Counted from the stretch's first letter, positions 1-5,478 are shown. The stretch: DNA of 8,964 bases from an uncultured Bacilli bacterium (GCA_947628445.1 CANQZX010000047.1:1-8964); one strand, 5' to 3'. Notes: generated from the sequence alone by a model not told the origin. Made by a program: numbers and translations.

Positions 1-34
1 ATATGGCATTTAAAAAGGAAAATTTGTTTTTCAT
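1..34 (-). CDS. Start of an unidentified protein, cut by the window edge
   Basis: On the minus strand an ATG at 34-32 opens a frame that stays open to the window edge and begins MKNKFSFLNAI. It is preceded by AGGTGAG (44-38) three bases upstream, nearly the same start context as ftsK in this window (GGTGAGAATAT then ATG), and by a good promoter candidate (57-83). Eleven residues are too few to name a family. The Lys/Asn start followed by hydrophobic residues could be the beginning of a signal peptide or membrane segment, but that is a guess. The promoter and ribosome binding site are the main reasons to think it is real. Confidence 0.6.
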   Translation of the reverse strand, partial: MKNKFSFLNAI

Positions 35-37
35 ATT

Positions 38-44
38 CTCACCT
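38..44 (-). promoter_or_regulatory. Ribosome binding site of the left-edge gene
   Basis: AGGTGAG on the minus strand lies three bases upstream of the ATG at 34. It supports the start of the truncated gene. Confidence 0.55.
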
Positions 45-56
45 ATTTTCCCTTTT

Positions 57-83
57 ATTATATATATATATATATATTTGCAA
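57..83 (-). promoter_or_regulatory. Candidate promoter with a (TA)n spacer for the left-edge gene
   Basis: Read on the minus strand, TTGCAA (83-78) serves as a -35 box (4 of 6 matches to TTGACA) and TATAAT (62-57) as a perfect -10 box. The 15-bp spacer between them (77-63) is entirely alternating AT. Transcription would start near 50 and give a short leader carrying the AGGTGAG site. The spacer is two bases short of the 17-bp optimum, so one added TA unit would make it ideal. A -10 box could also be drawn at other registers inside the TA tract, so the assignment is plausible but not unique. Confidence 0.5.
59..77. repeat. (TA)9 dinucleotide microsatellite in a promoter
   Basis: Nine TA units plus one extra T run from 59 to 77. 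The tract occupies the spacer between the -35 and -10 boxes proposed for the left-edge gene, so a change in unit number would alter the spacing in 2-bp steps. A second tract of similar length lies inside the glycosyltransferase gene at 3552-3567. Confidence 0.9.
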
Positions 84-92
84 GCATTTTAA

Positions 93-300
93 GTTACTAT
101 TCACAAATTTTTTTTAAAAAACTTGCCAATCTAGATAATATAATGGTTTGCCGTTGTTTTAGCAAAAGGCTGTTAAAAACACCATTATTTCAAAGAGGGA
201 AATGCATACAAAAAATATTTACTTTTTATATGGCAATTTCCAATTTTAATACCAAAAGTGAGAAAAATTATTTTTGGACATTTTATTTGTGAATAGTAAC
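93..300. repeat. 208-bp element bounded by perfect 16-bp inverted repeats (MITE-like or structured RNA)
   Basis: GTTACTATTCACAAAT at 93-108 is the exact reverse complement of 285-300. The 176-bp interior contains shorter inverted repeats: TAATGGT 141-147 with ACCATTA 181-187, TTGCCA 123-128 with TGGCAA 231-236, and CCAAAA 252-257 with TTTTGG 272-277. No transposase fits inside and no clear target-site duplication flanks the arms. The element begins eight bases after the stop codon of the UPF0316 gene. It could be a non-autonomous mobile element or a folded RNA. The long perfect arms are seen directly; the interpretation is inference. Confidence 0.6.
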
Positions 301-308
301 GTTTTTTA

Positions 309-821
309 TTATTTGATTAAACCATTTTGAACGTATTTGGTTTCATTAATTACAATAAAAGCTTTAGCGTCATGTTTTTTAATAATTTTTGTAACCTGAG
401 TTAAACTTTTTTGATTAAGTTGCATAATTAACATTTTTTTCTTTTTACCTTCATAGGCATTTTTTAAATCTATGATTGATAAACCATAACCATTATCGCG
501 TAATTCTTTTAATATTTTATCTAAATTATTAGTAATAATAACTTGTAAAGTAACCACGCCATCAACAAATCTATCGGAAATAAAGATGCCAAGTAGCGTT
601 CCCGTAGCATAACCGCCGGCATAAAAAACGGGAATTAAAAGCGATTTAATTTCCGTATTAAGGGCTTCCTTAGCAATAATAAACCAAATAAAAACCTCAA
701 AAAAAGCAATAATACTTGCTCTTTTAGCTTGCCCTTTAACCATTAAAATTGTTCGGATGCTTCCCAAAGAAACATCAATTATACGTGCCAAAAATATTTT
801 AAGACAAATTACAAATAACAT
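309..821 (-). CDS. UPF0316 membrane protein (YebE-like, DUF5698/DUF2179)
   Basis: A 170-residue membrane protein resembling the UPF0316 family, which includes Bacillus subtilis YebE. The N-terminal half (about 1-90) is three hydrophobic segments. It carries the recognisable pattern ARIIDVSLGSIRTILMVKG (12-30) and then FFEVFIWFI (40-48), typical of the DUF5698 region. The C-terminal half (about 90-165) is a soluble alpha/beta domain consistent with DUF2179, a cytosolic ligand-binding-type module. The molecular function of the family is not established. The ATG at 821 follows the upstream zinc-ribbon gene's stop by seven bases, and AGGGTGA overlaps that stop, so translation is probably coupled. 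This is the last gene of the three-gene operon; no convincing terminator follows, and the inverted-repeat element starts almost at once. Confidence 0.85.
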   Translation of the reverse strand: MLFVICLKIFLARIIDVSLGSIRTILMVKGQAKRASIIAFFEVFIWFIIAKEALNTEIKSLLIPVFYAGGYATGTLLGIFISDRFVDGVVTLQVIITNNLDKILKELRDNGYGLSIIDLKNAYEGKKKKMLIMQLNQKSLTQVTKIIKKHDAKAFIVINETKYVQNGLIK

Positions 822-828
822 GCATTTT

Positions 829-1104
829 TCACCCTACATTAAGTAGTATGGCTAAAATGATTAAAATTATTATAATCCCTAGTATAAGAAAAATAGGGAT
901 TAATTTATCCGTTTTTGTTGCTTTTAAAGTTTCAAAATTAAGTTTGGTATTAGTTAAATCCTCTCGATTTAATTTAAGATTGTTTTGATGTTCTTGCATC
1001 AATTTTTTTTGCATCATAATTTGTTCTTTTGTCATCATCGTGCCACAAAAAGCACAAAGATAACCTTCTTTCGGTAAAGGGTTTCCACATTTTTGACAAA
1101 ACAT
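829..1104 (-). CDS. Small zinc-ribbon protein with a C-terminal membrane anchor
   Basis: A 91-residue protein. Four cysteines form a compact zinc ribbon at the N-terminus (C3, C6, C17, C20, two CxxC knuckles), matching the zinc-ribbon domain common at the start of small Bacillota membrane proteins. A polar, probably helical linker follows (about 21-66), and then one hydrophobic segment (69-90) ends the protein, so the ribbon would face the cytoplasm. Partner and role are unknown. GGGAG lies seven bases before the ATG and overlaps the stop region of the upstream surface-protein gene, with 11 bases between the two genes. It is therefore almost certainly co-transcribed with the surface protein and the UPF0316 gene. 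Confidence 0.8.
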   Translation of the reverse strand: MFCQKCGNPLPKEGYLCAFCGTMMTKEQIMMQKKLMQEHQNNLKLNREDLTNTKLNFETLKATKTDKLIPIFLILGIIIILIILAILLNVG

Positions 1105-1115
1105 TTTTAAACTCC

Positions 1116-2666
1116 CTATGGTAATTCCGGACCAACATAACTTATTTTAACATAACCATCACCCACGTGACCTTCTTCAGCAAGGGAAGATGGTGAGGTA
1201 AAGGTATCCGTTCCTAAATAAGTCGTGGCATTAGATAAATAATATGAACTATCTAAAGCTAAATTACCACTTGGATGACTACCAGCTCGAGCCTCCGTTA
1301 AAGCATAGCTACTAGCCTTACCACCAGCAATTAAAACTTGATGGGCCGCATCATTACCATTGATGGCTACGATTGAATCTCCACTCGGCATAGCCCCAAC
1401 AGTAGTATAAATTTTATCATTATTTTTTAAATAAACATAACCACTAGCATAACCACCAAAGTTTTTCTTAGCTGATTCACTAGCCCCCCAAGCTTGAAGA
1501 TAATAATAACCTTCTCGTGTGATTTCTCTTTCAGTTGTTTCACCAGTTTTATTAAATCCTTCAACATAATAATAGTTATTATCCGGATCTAGTTCAATTA
1601 CTGCTGAGGTCTTACCGGTATCATCCGTACCATAAACACTTACCTTATCCGAAAAATCACCATTAATCGTATTTTCTTTACTTTCCGTATAAGTTTCGCC
1701 ATCGTCGGTTGAATAATACCATGTTGTAATTGGTTTACTACTATTACTACTCGTTAAGCTCAAAACTTTATTATCGGCCGCTAAGTTAGCGCTAGCTACC
1801 ACTGGACCTTCAGAAATATTCAAATAAGCGACACATTTTGTCCGCGTAGCGGCTTTTATCACAATTTTTTGATTTTCTAAGCTAACAGTCGAACCAGTTC
1901 CTTCACAGGTCGATCTGGTATCTAAAGTATAATACATATCCGAAGGTATTTCCGTAACTTTACTACCATATTGGCCAGTATTAAGACCGGTTTCTAGATA
2001 AGTTGCTAAAGCTACATCGACATCTAAAGCATCCATATAGGCCGTACATACTGTTTTACCAGGACTTAATATAACTAACCGGTTTTCATCCCGATTATAT
2101 GTCAAAGTTGCATTATTCGTACAAGAACTAGAGCTTTGATTAAGTTTATAACCGACAGCAGGTAATTCATCGTAAGTTATGTCAGAATAAGAACCAACAA
2201 TACCATTACCATCACCATCGACATTTTGGAGTTTAACATTTAAAGTAATATCCAAATTTGCTGTCGAATCAAAATATAACATACAAAGTTCTGTACCCGT
2301 TGTTTCAACTGTTACTGTATAATCATCATTTAAAGTAAATTTTGAACCATTCGTACAATAACTTAAATCTTGATTATATTTATATCCGGCTTGGGGAATA
2401 TAAGGATATTTGATATATTTGCCCTTGATGGCAGCCCCCGTGGCATCGCGATCTTCAACTAAAATCCGCACTTCAATGTCGGGAATTTCTTCTACAGTAC
2501 TGCCGACAATTTCCGTTTTTTCCCGTACTTGATAATAGGCATAAGAAACAAAAATCGTTATCACACCTAAAAGAAGAACGATTAAAATAGTCGTTACGAA
2601 AATTTTATGTTCTATAATAGCTTTTTTGATTTTTTCTCTAAATTGCCTCTTCGCTATTTTCTTCAT
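1116..2666 (-). CDS. Membrane-anchored surface protein: three Cys-paired repeats, Ig-like segment, glycine-rich C-terminal domain
   Basis: 516 residues from the ATG at 2666. That start is preferred to an in-frame TTG at 2675 because AGG lies ten bases upstream of it and the TTG would leave a leader of about nine bases. A basic N-terminus and one membrane segment (about 22-46) act as signal or anchor. Three repeats of 72-78 residues follow, each with one cysteine pair spaced 24-25 apart (C104/C128, C182/C207, C254/C278) and a shared GYKYN/GYKLN-type motif; disulfides outside the cell are likely. Residues about 290-360 look Ig-like (WYYSTDDGETYTES). The C-terminus (about 365-513) has the aromatic strands, GGYASGYVYL, VLIAGGKAS and GDGYVKISYVG typical of glycine-rich secreted proteins of gut Firmicutes. 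Ligand and role are unknown; adhesion or a structural surface role is only a guess. First gene of a three-gene operon. Confidence 0.8.
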   Translation of the reverse strand: MKKIAKRQFREKIKKAIIEHKIFVTTILIVLLLGVITIFVSYAYYQVREKTEIVGSTVEEIPDIEVRILVEDRDATGAAIKGKYIKYPYIPQAGYKYNQDLSYCTNGSKFTLNDDYTVTVETTGTELCMLYFDSTANLDITLNVKLQNVDGDGNGIVGSYSDITYDELPAVGYKLNQSSSSCTNNATLTYNRDENRLVILSPGKTVCTAYMDALDVDVALATYLETGLNTGQYGSKVTEIPSDMYYTLDTRSTCEGTGSTVSLENQKIVIKAATRTKCVAYLNISEGPVVASANLAADNKVLSLTSSNSSKPITTWYYSTDDGETYTESKENTINGDFSDKVSVYGTDDTGKTSAVIELDPDNNYYYVEGFNKTGETTEREITREGYYYLQAWGASESAKKNFGGYASGYVYLKNNDKIYTTVGAMPSGDSIVAINGNDAAHQVLIAGGKASSYALTEARAGSHPSGNLALDSSYYLSNATTYLGTDTFTSPSSLAEEGHVGDGYVKISYVGPELP

Positions 2667-2690
2667 CTTAATCAAACCTATTCTATAAAC

Positions 2691-2719
2691 ATTTTAAAAC
2701 AAGATATGGTTCTTGTCAA
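2691..2719 (-). promoter_or_regulatory. Sigma-A-type promoter of the surface-protein operon
   Basis: On the minus strand TTGACA (2719-2714, perfect) is followed after exactly 17 bases by TAAAAT (2696-2691, 5 of 6). Transcription should start near 2684, about 18 bases before the ATG at 2666. This is the best promoter in the window and fits constitutive or repressor-controlled expression. Confidence 0.8.
2699..2716. promoter_or_regulatory. Candidate operator: 6-bp inverted repeat inside the promoter spacer
   Basis: ACAAGA (2699-2704) and TCTTGT (2711-2716) form a perfect inverted repeat with a 6-bp centre. It fills the spacer and touches the -35 box of the surface-protein promoter. The position suits a dimeric repressor. 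Six-bp arms can occur by chance in AT-rich DNA, so this is only a candidate. Confidence 0.35.
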
Positions 2720-2726
2720 TTTATCT

Positions 2727-2758
2727 TTCCCAATTTTTATCAGAAAAAAAAGCAAATG
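2727..2758. repeat. 32-bp direct repeat, copy A (GT-gene terminator)
   Basis: Positions 2727-2758 are identical to 4297-4328 in the same orientation, with sequence diverging on both sides. The copy holds the 3' arm of the terminator behind the glycosyltransferase gene, its T-run, and about 17 bases beyond. Only the arm and T-run are needed for termination, so the identity past them is unexplained. Confidence 0.95.
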
Positions 2759-2771
2759 CTTAGATTTACTT
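2744..2771 (-). terminator. Intrinsic terminator of the glycosyltransferase gene
   Basis: Read on the minus strand, AAGTAAAT (2771-2764) pairs with ATTTGCTT (2757-2750) around a 6-base loop, with one G-T wobble, and a run of T follows (to 2744). The first arm contains the stop codon TAA (2768-2766). It isolates this gene from the surface-protein promoter downstream. Confidence 0.75.
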
Positions 2772-3467
2772 TCGTTCTTTCCCTATTTTCTTTATTAAAT
2801 CATAACCATAATAAAGCCCAATCGCAGCTATTATGCATAATAAAGGTAATAACGCATATTTATATCTATTTTGGGCCTCCGCAAATAAAAGCATTAAACA
2901 ACCGCCAAAAAAAGTTATATTAATAAACAATAAACTATTATTTTTCAAGTATTTAATATTGTATATACATCCTAATAAAGTAAAAAGCAAAATTATAATA
3001 TAATAAATATTATTTACATCTTTAACTAGCGTAAGTAATAAATCTTTTATATTTGCACTATTTTCTTTGATAGAATACGATAAAAAGCCAAGTTGACCAT
3101 CATCTTCTTTAAAATTTATAATTGTTTTTGTTTTAATTAAATTAGGATATTTACCATAATTTTCTTTTATTTCATTTTTTAATTTTTTTTGAAAATATTT
3201 ACTCGCTTTGGCATAATCGTAATTATTTTCTTCCAAATAATCGTAATATTCCCCATATCTTTCATTACTATATTGACCTTGATTGGGTAAACCAAAACCT
3301 ACCCACATATATAAACCTATTTGATTTTTCATTATCTTGGCATCTAATAAATTTTCTTCCATTTTAAAGATTATAGTATTAGTCAAAAAATAAACTCCTA
3401 AAACTGCAGCAAAAATAACTAAAGCCAATTTTAATATTTTTTTATTTAAAATTACCATCAAAATCAA
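2766..3467 (-). CDS. Glycosyltransferase, GT39/PMT-like, C-terminal part (out of frame with its N-terminal part)
   Basis: This frame stays open from 3575 and encodes the C-terminal half of the membrane glycosyltransferase whose N-terminal half is 3532-4215. The listed start (TTG at 3467) is only the first possible initiation codon; no ribosome binding site supports independent translation. Upstream, the open frame continues through hydrophobic codons (VITAG, SISLIGFF, VLLLAFFITL) right up to the (AT)8 tract. It contains several membrane segments, a large extracytoplasmic loop (residues about 30-140 from the TTG, with aromatic and charged residues), and EAQNRYKYALLPLL near the end. That motif resembles the E-x-R-Y-x-x-P signature near the last helices of undecaprenyl- or dolichyl-phosphate-sugar dependent GT39 enzymes. 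Either phase-OFF or a decaying gene. Confidence 0.7.
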   Translation of the reverse strand: MILMVILNKKILKLALVIFAAVLGVYFLTNTIIFKMEENLLDAKIMKNQIGLYMWVGFGLPNQGQYSNERYGEYYDYLEENNYDYAKASKYFQKKLKNEIKENYGKYPNLIKTKTIINFKEDDGQLGFLSYSIKENSANIKDLLLTLVKDVNNIYYIIILLFTLLGCIYNIKYLKNNSLLFINITFFGGCLMLLFAEAQNRYKYALLPLLCIIAAIGLYYGYDLIKKIGKERK

Positions 3468-3531
3468 CGTTATGAAAAAAGCTAAAAGTAATACCGGAGA
3501 AAAGTTTTTAAAAAAGCCAATTAAAGAAATA

Positions 3532-4215
3532 CTAATTCCAGCCGTAATTACATATATATATATATATTGATTTATTTATCTTTTCCGGATTTTGTAATTT
3601 AGAAAATATCTGAATTAGCAAATAAGTTGATAGCAAAATGAAAAATAAACATAAATGATCGGGACTTAATATTGCAGTATATAATGTTATGGATGGCCAA
3701 CATAAATACAATAAAGAAGCCAAGTTCGAAATTGTTCTATTTTTAGTTATTTTATAAGCTGTAGCATAAATTAAAATTGCGGCTCCCGAAATAAAAACAG
3801 CATTAAATAACATTGAGACTAACTGATGGGCACCAAATATTTTATATAAAAGGCCATTTAAATAAGCATATAATATGTAATGATATGCAATTTGATATTT
3901 TGAAGGATTTAAGTTAAATTTCATCAAGGAAGCCTGATTAAAAACATATTTAAAATCTGAAACTTGGGTAATATTGTTATTAATTTTTATAACGTATAAA
4001 ATTCTCACTAAAAAAGTAAGCAATATAATAAAATAGATAGTTTTTTTATTTTCTAATATTTTAACATTCTTAAAATTAACAAGTAATAAAATTAATATAG
4101 CAAAAATTAGCGAGATTACAATATATTCGGAATTATTAAAAACCGTAAACAAAGGAAATAAAATAAAAAGAATTAAAAAAGTGTAAGTTAAAAAATTATA
4201 TAATTTGGTTTTCAC
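3532..4215 (-). CDS. Glycosyltransferase, GT39/PMT-like, N-terminal part (frame broken at an AT tract)
   Basis: 227 residues from a GTG at 4215, with AGAAAGAGG eight bases upstream. It is almost wholly hydrophobic, with six or more membrane segments. An acidic residue in the first outer loop (D87 in QVSDFKYVFNQA) is where GT39/PMT enzymes keep their catalytic Asp. The family moves sugars from a polyprenyl-phosphate carrier to protein, lipid or wall acceptors on the outer face of the membrane; the acceptor here is unknown. The last natural residues before the break are about KSIYIYI; the final CNYGWN and stop are out of frame. With one more AT unit in 3552-3567 the frame joins the downstream part to give 483 residues, a usual length for the family. 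It has its own promoter and terminator. Confidence 0.75.
   Translation of the reverse strand: MKTKLYNFLTYTFLILFILFPLFTVFNNSEYIVISLIFAILILLLVNFKNVKILENKKTIYFIILLTFLVRILYVIKINNNITQVSDFKYVFNQASLMKFNLNPSKYQIAYHYILYAYLNGLLYKIFGAHQLVSMLFNAVFISGAAILIYATAYKITKNRTISNLASLLYLCWPSITLYTAILSPDHLCLFFILLSTYLLIQIFSKLQNPEKINKSIYIYICNYGWN
3552..3567. repeat. (AT)8 microsatellite at the glycosyltransferase frame break
   Basis: Eight AT units lie within the short overlap (3532-3575) of the two open frames of the glycosyltransferase. Counting codons, +1 unit (9) or -2 units (6) joins the frames; the present 8 terminates at TAG (3534-3532). This is the arrangement expected of a slipped-strand contingency locus. 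Confidence 0.9.
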
Positions 4216-4223
4216 AATAAGTA

Positions 4224-4232
4224 CCTCTTTCT
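4224..4232 (-). promoter_or_regulatory. Ribosome binding site deciding the GTG start of the glycosyltransferase
   Basis: AGAAAGAGG on the minus strand ends eight bases before the GTG at 4215, and no ATG is better placed. It supports the GTG start. Confidence 0.6.
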
Positions 4233-4242
4233 AACTTATTTT

Positions 4243-4271
4243 ATTTTAACAAAAGATTAAAAATTAGGCAA
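4243..4271 (-). promoter_or_regulatory. Promoter of the glycosyltransferase gene
   Basis: TTGCCT (4271-4266) and TAAAAT (4248-4243) are separated by 17 bases on the minus strand. Initiation near 4236 gives a short leader holding the AGAAAGAGG site. The -10 box is the same as that of the surface-protein promoter. Since the cotJ terminator lies just upstream, the gene is an independent unit. Confidence 0.65.
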
Positions 4272-4296
4272 TAAGTTTTATGAACATAATATTATA

Positions 4297-4328
4297 TTCC
4301 CAATTTTTATCAGAAAAAAAAGCAAATG
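4297..4328. repeat. 32-bp direct repeat, copy B (cotJ terminator)
   Basis: Identical to 2727-2758. It holds the 3' arm and T-run of the cotJC terminator and about 17 bases beyond. The two copies bracket the whole glycosyltransferase unit including its promoter; the distance between them is 1570 bp. Confidence 0.95.
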
Positions 4329-4343
4329 ACAAATATTTGCTTT
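4314..4343 (-). terminator. Intrinsic terminator of the cotJ operon
   Basis: On the minus strand AAAGCAAAT (4343-4335) pairs perfectly with ATTTGCTTT (4327-4319) around a 7-base loop, followed by more T (to 4314). The first arm overlaps the cotJC stop codon (4344-4342). Confidence 0.8.
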
Positions 4344-4899
4344 AATAACCTTGTTTTTGATAATAATCATATAATTCTTTAAACCGATTAAAATGAACTA
4401 CTTCCCGTTGGCGTAAAAATAAAAGTGGTCCTATGATATCTGGATCTGTGGCTAAATCAATTAAGTTTTCGTAAGTCGCCCGGGCTTTTTGTTCGGCCGC
4501 CATATCTTCACTTAAGTTAGCCAAAGGATCACTGGTTGATTCAAAATAAGCTGCGGTAAAAGGAACGCCACTAGCATTAACCGGATAAATTCCTTTTTTA
4601 TGATCGGCATAATAAGATTCTAACCCCGCTGCTTTGATTTCATCAATAGTTGCATTTTCCACGAGTTGATGAACCATCGTTCCAATCATTTCTAAATGGC
4701 CTAATTCTTCGGTGGCTATATCATTTAGTAAAGCCCTTCCTCGTTCATCAGGCATCGCATATTTTTGAGAAAAATATCGTAAAGCTGCCGCTAATTCACC
4801 GTTGGCTCCCCCAAATTGGGTAATTAATAGTTTGGCCATTTTTAAATCTTTTTTCTTAATATTAATCGGATAATTTAGGTGTTTTACATATTTAAACAT
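4342..4899 (-). CDS. cotJC: Spore coat protein CotJC, manganese-catalase-like
   Basis: 185 residues from the ATG at 4899; the frame is open further upstream, but AAGGAGG (4915-4909) sits nine bases before this ATG, which fixes the start. The protein is a ferritin-like four-helix bundle of the manganese-catalase family. The dinuclear metal ligands are visible in order: E35 (GGANGELAAALRYF), E65 and H68 (TEELGHLEM), E136 (MAAEQKARATYE), and E166 with H169 (QREVVHFNRF). CotJC belongs to the inner spore coat and probably protects against peroxide; whether this copy is active is not known. Length matches the family. Its start overlaps the end of the cotJA-cotJB gene by eight bases (ATGTTTAA), so the two are translationally coupled. 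Confidence 0.92.
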   Translation of the reverse strand: MFKYVKHLNYPINIKKKDLKMAKLLITQFGGANGELAAALRYFSQKYAMPDERGRALLNDIATEELGHLEMIGTMVHQLVENATIDEIKAAGLESYYADHKKGIYPVNASGVPFTAAYFESTSDPLANLSEDMAAEQKARATYENLIDLATDPDIIGPLLFLRQREVVHFNRFKELYDYYQKQGY

Positions 4900-5350
4900 A
4901 TTTAGCATCCTCCTTATCATTCCATGGCCAAGGATCACTAATCCAATTAAAGGTTGATCCGTTTGTTTCATCTAGTAATAAAGGGCCATATAGTTTGCCA
5001 TATTCTAAATATTTATCACAAGCCAATTTGACATATTTTTGAAATAATTGATACAAACTAGCATCATCGGGATGTAAATCGAGACATAAATTTAAATCAT
5101 TAATCGCAAAATCATATTGCATGATTTCAAAAAGCAATTTTTCTCTTTTACCTAAGGGTTCAATTTTCCGATAAGTATAATTTTTGTAGGGTTTAAACTC
5201 ATCTTTGTACATATTACCGCGTAAAAAGCCTTCTTCACTACTTAAAACATTTTTAGTGGGTTCTACCATTGGTTTTTCTTCCATATTAGGCATTCCCAAA
5301 TTAATTCCTAAGTCAAAAGGCATAAAACCAATATTTTCGTCAAATAACAT
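4892..5350 (-). CDS. cotJB: Fused CotJA-CotJB spore coat protein
   Basis: 152 residues. Residues about 34-58 (LSSEEGFLRGNMYKDEFKPY) match the short CotJA signature (S-x-E-x-x-x-x-G-x-x-F/Y-x-E-x-x-PY). Residues about 68-145 match CotJB: helix with YDFAINDLNLCLDLHPDD (79-96), a second helix, YGPLL (121-125) and the diagnostic DPWPW (139-143). In Bacillus subtilis these are two separate small proteins, cotJA and cotJB, ahead of cotJC; here both lie in one frame with no internal stop. The proteins act with CotJC in the inner spore coat. AAGGAGG lies 12 bases before the ATG, longer than usual, yet no better start exists. Expression is presumably by the mother-cell sporulation sigma factor known for cotJ, but no convincing promoter could be assigned. 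Divergent from ftsK. Confidence 0.85.
   Translation of the reverse strand: MLFDENIGFMPFDLGINLGMPNMEEKPMVEPTKNVLSSEEGFLRGNMYKDEFKPYKNYTYRKIEPLGKREKLLFEIMQYDFAINDLNLCLDLHPDDASLYQLFQKYVKLACDKYLEYGKLYGPLLLDETNGSTFNWISDPWPWNDKEDAKYV
4909..4915 (-). promoter_or_regulatory. Ribosome binding site fixing the cotJC start
   Basis: A perfect AAGGAGG inside the end of the cotJA-cotJB frame, nine bases before the ATG at 4899. It shows the longer upstream frame of cotJC is not used. Confidence 0.85.
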
Positions 5351-5432
5351 CTTTTCTTTTTTCCTCCTTCAATTATATGATAGTTTTTTTCCCCAATTTG
5401 GTATGGGTAAATATCTAAAAAAGATAAAATAC

Positions 5433-5461
5433 TTTAAAAAAGAGAGGTTTTAAGTTATAAT
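5433..5461 (+). promoter_or_regulatory. Candidate promoter of ftsK/spoIIIE
   Basis: TTTAAA (5433-5438, 4 of 6) and a perfect TATAAT (5456-5461) with a 17-base spacer. Predicted initiation near 5468 would start right at the GGTGAG ribosome site, which is tight, so the real start may be elsewhere. Low to moderate confidence. Confidence 0.4.
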
Positions 5462-5478
5462 TAATATGGTGAGAATAT

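Noticed and set aside
121..144. TTGCCA and TATAAT on the plus strand near 123-144 as a promoter.
   Set aside because: The spacer is only ten bases and no credible gene follows; TTGCCA also pairs with 231-236 as part of the inverted-repeat element.
143..292. A 49-codon open frame on the plus strand inside the inverted-repeat element, starting ATG GTT TGC.
   Set aside because: No ribosome binding site, its stop lies in the repeat arm, the composition is not protein-like (many Lys, Phe, Cys without pattern), and nested stems explain the sequence better.
2667..2675. TTG start adding three residues to the surface protein.
   Set aside because: The AGG motif directly abuts this TTG, and the predicted transcript start would leave a leader of only about nine bases; the ATG at 2666 is better spaced.
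4900..4971. Longer CotJC start at 4971.
   Set aside because: It would overlap the DPWPW-encoding end of cotJA-cotJB, has no ribosome site, and the added residues do not resemble CotJC; AAGGAGG points to 4899.
5372..5379. CATATAAT on the minus strand upstream of cotJA-cotJB as a sporulation sigma -10 box.
   Set aside because: The predicted start would fall inside the AAGGAGG site, removing the ribosome binding site from the transcript, and no matching -35 element was found.
5205..5453. Open frames on the opposite strand of cotJ, ftsK, trmL and the surface gene (for example 5205-5453 plus, 5415-5615 minus, 6255-6458 minus, 8208-8501 minus, 2607-2798 plus).
   Set aside because: They lie antisense to well-supported genes or across promoters, lack ribosome sites and show no family features; they are shadows of the real genes.
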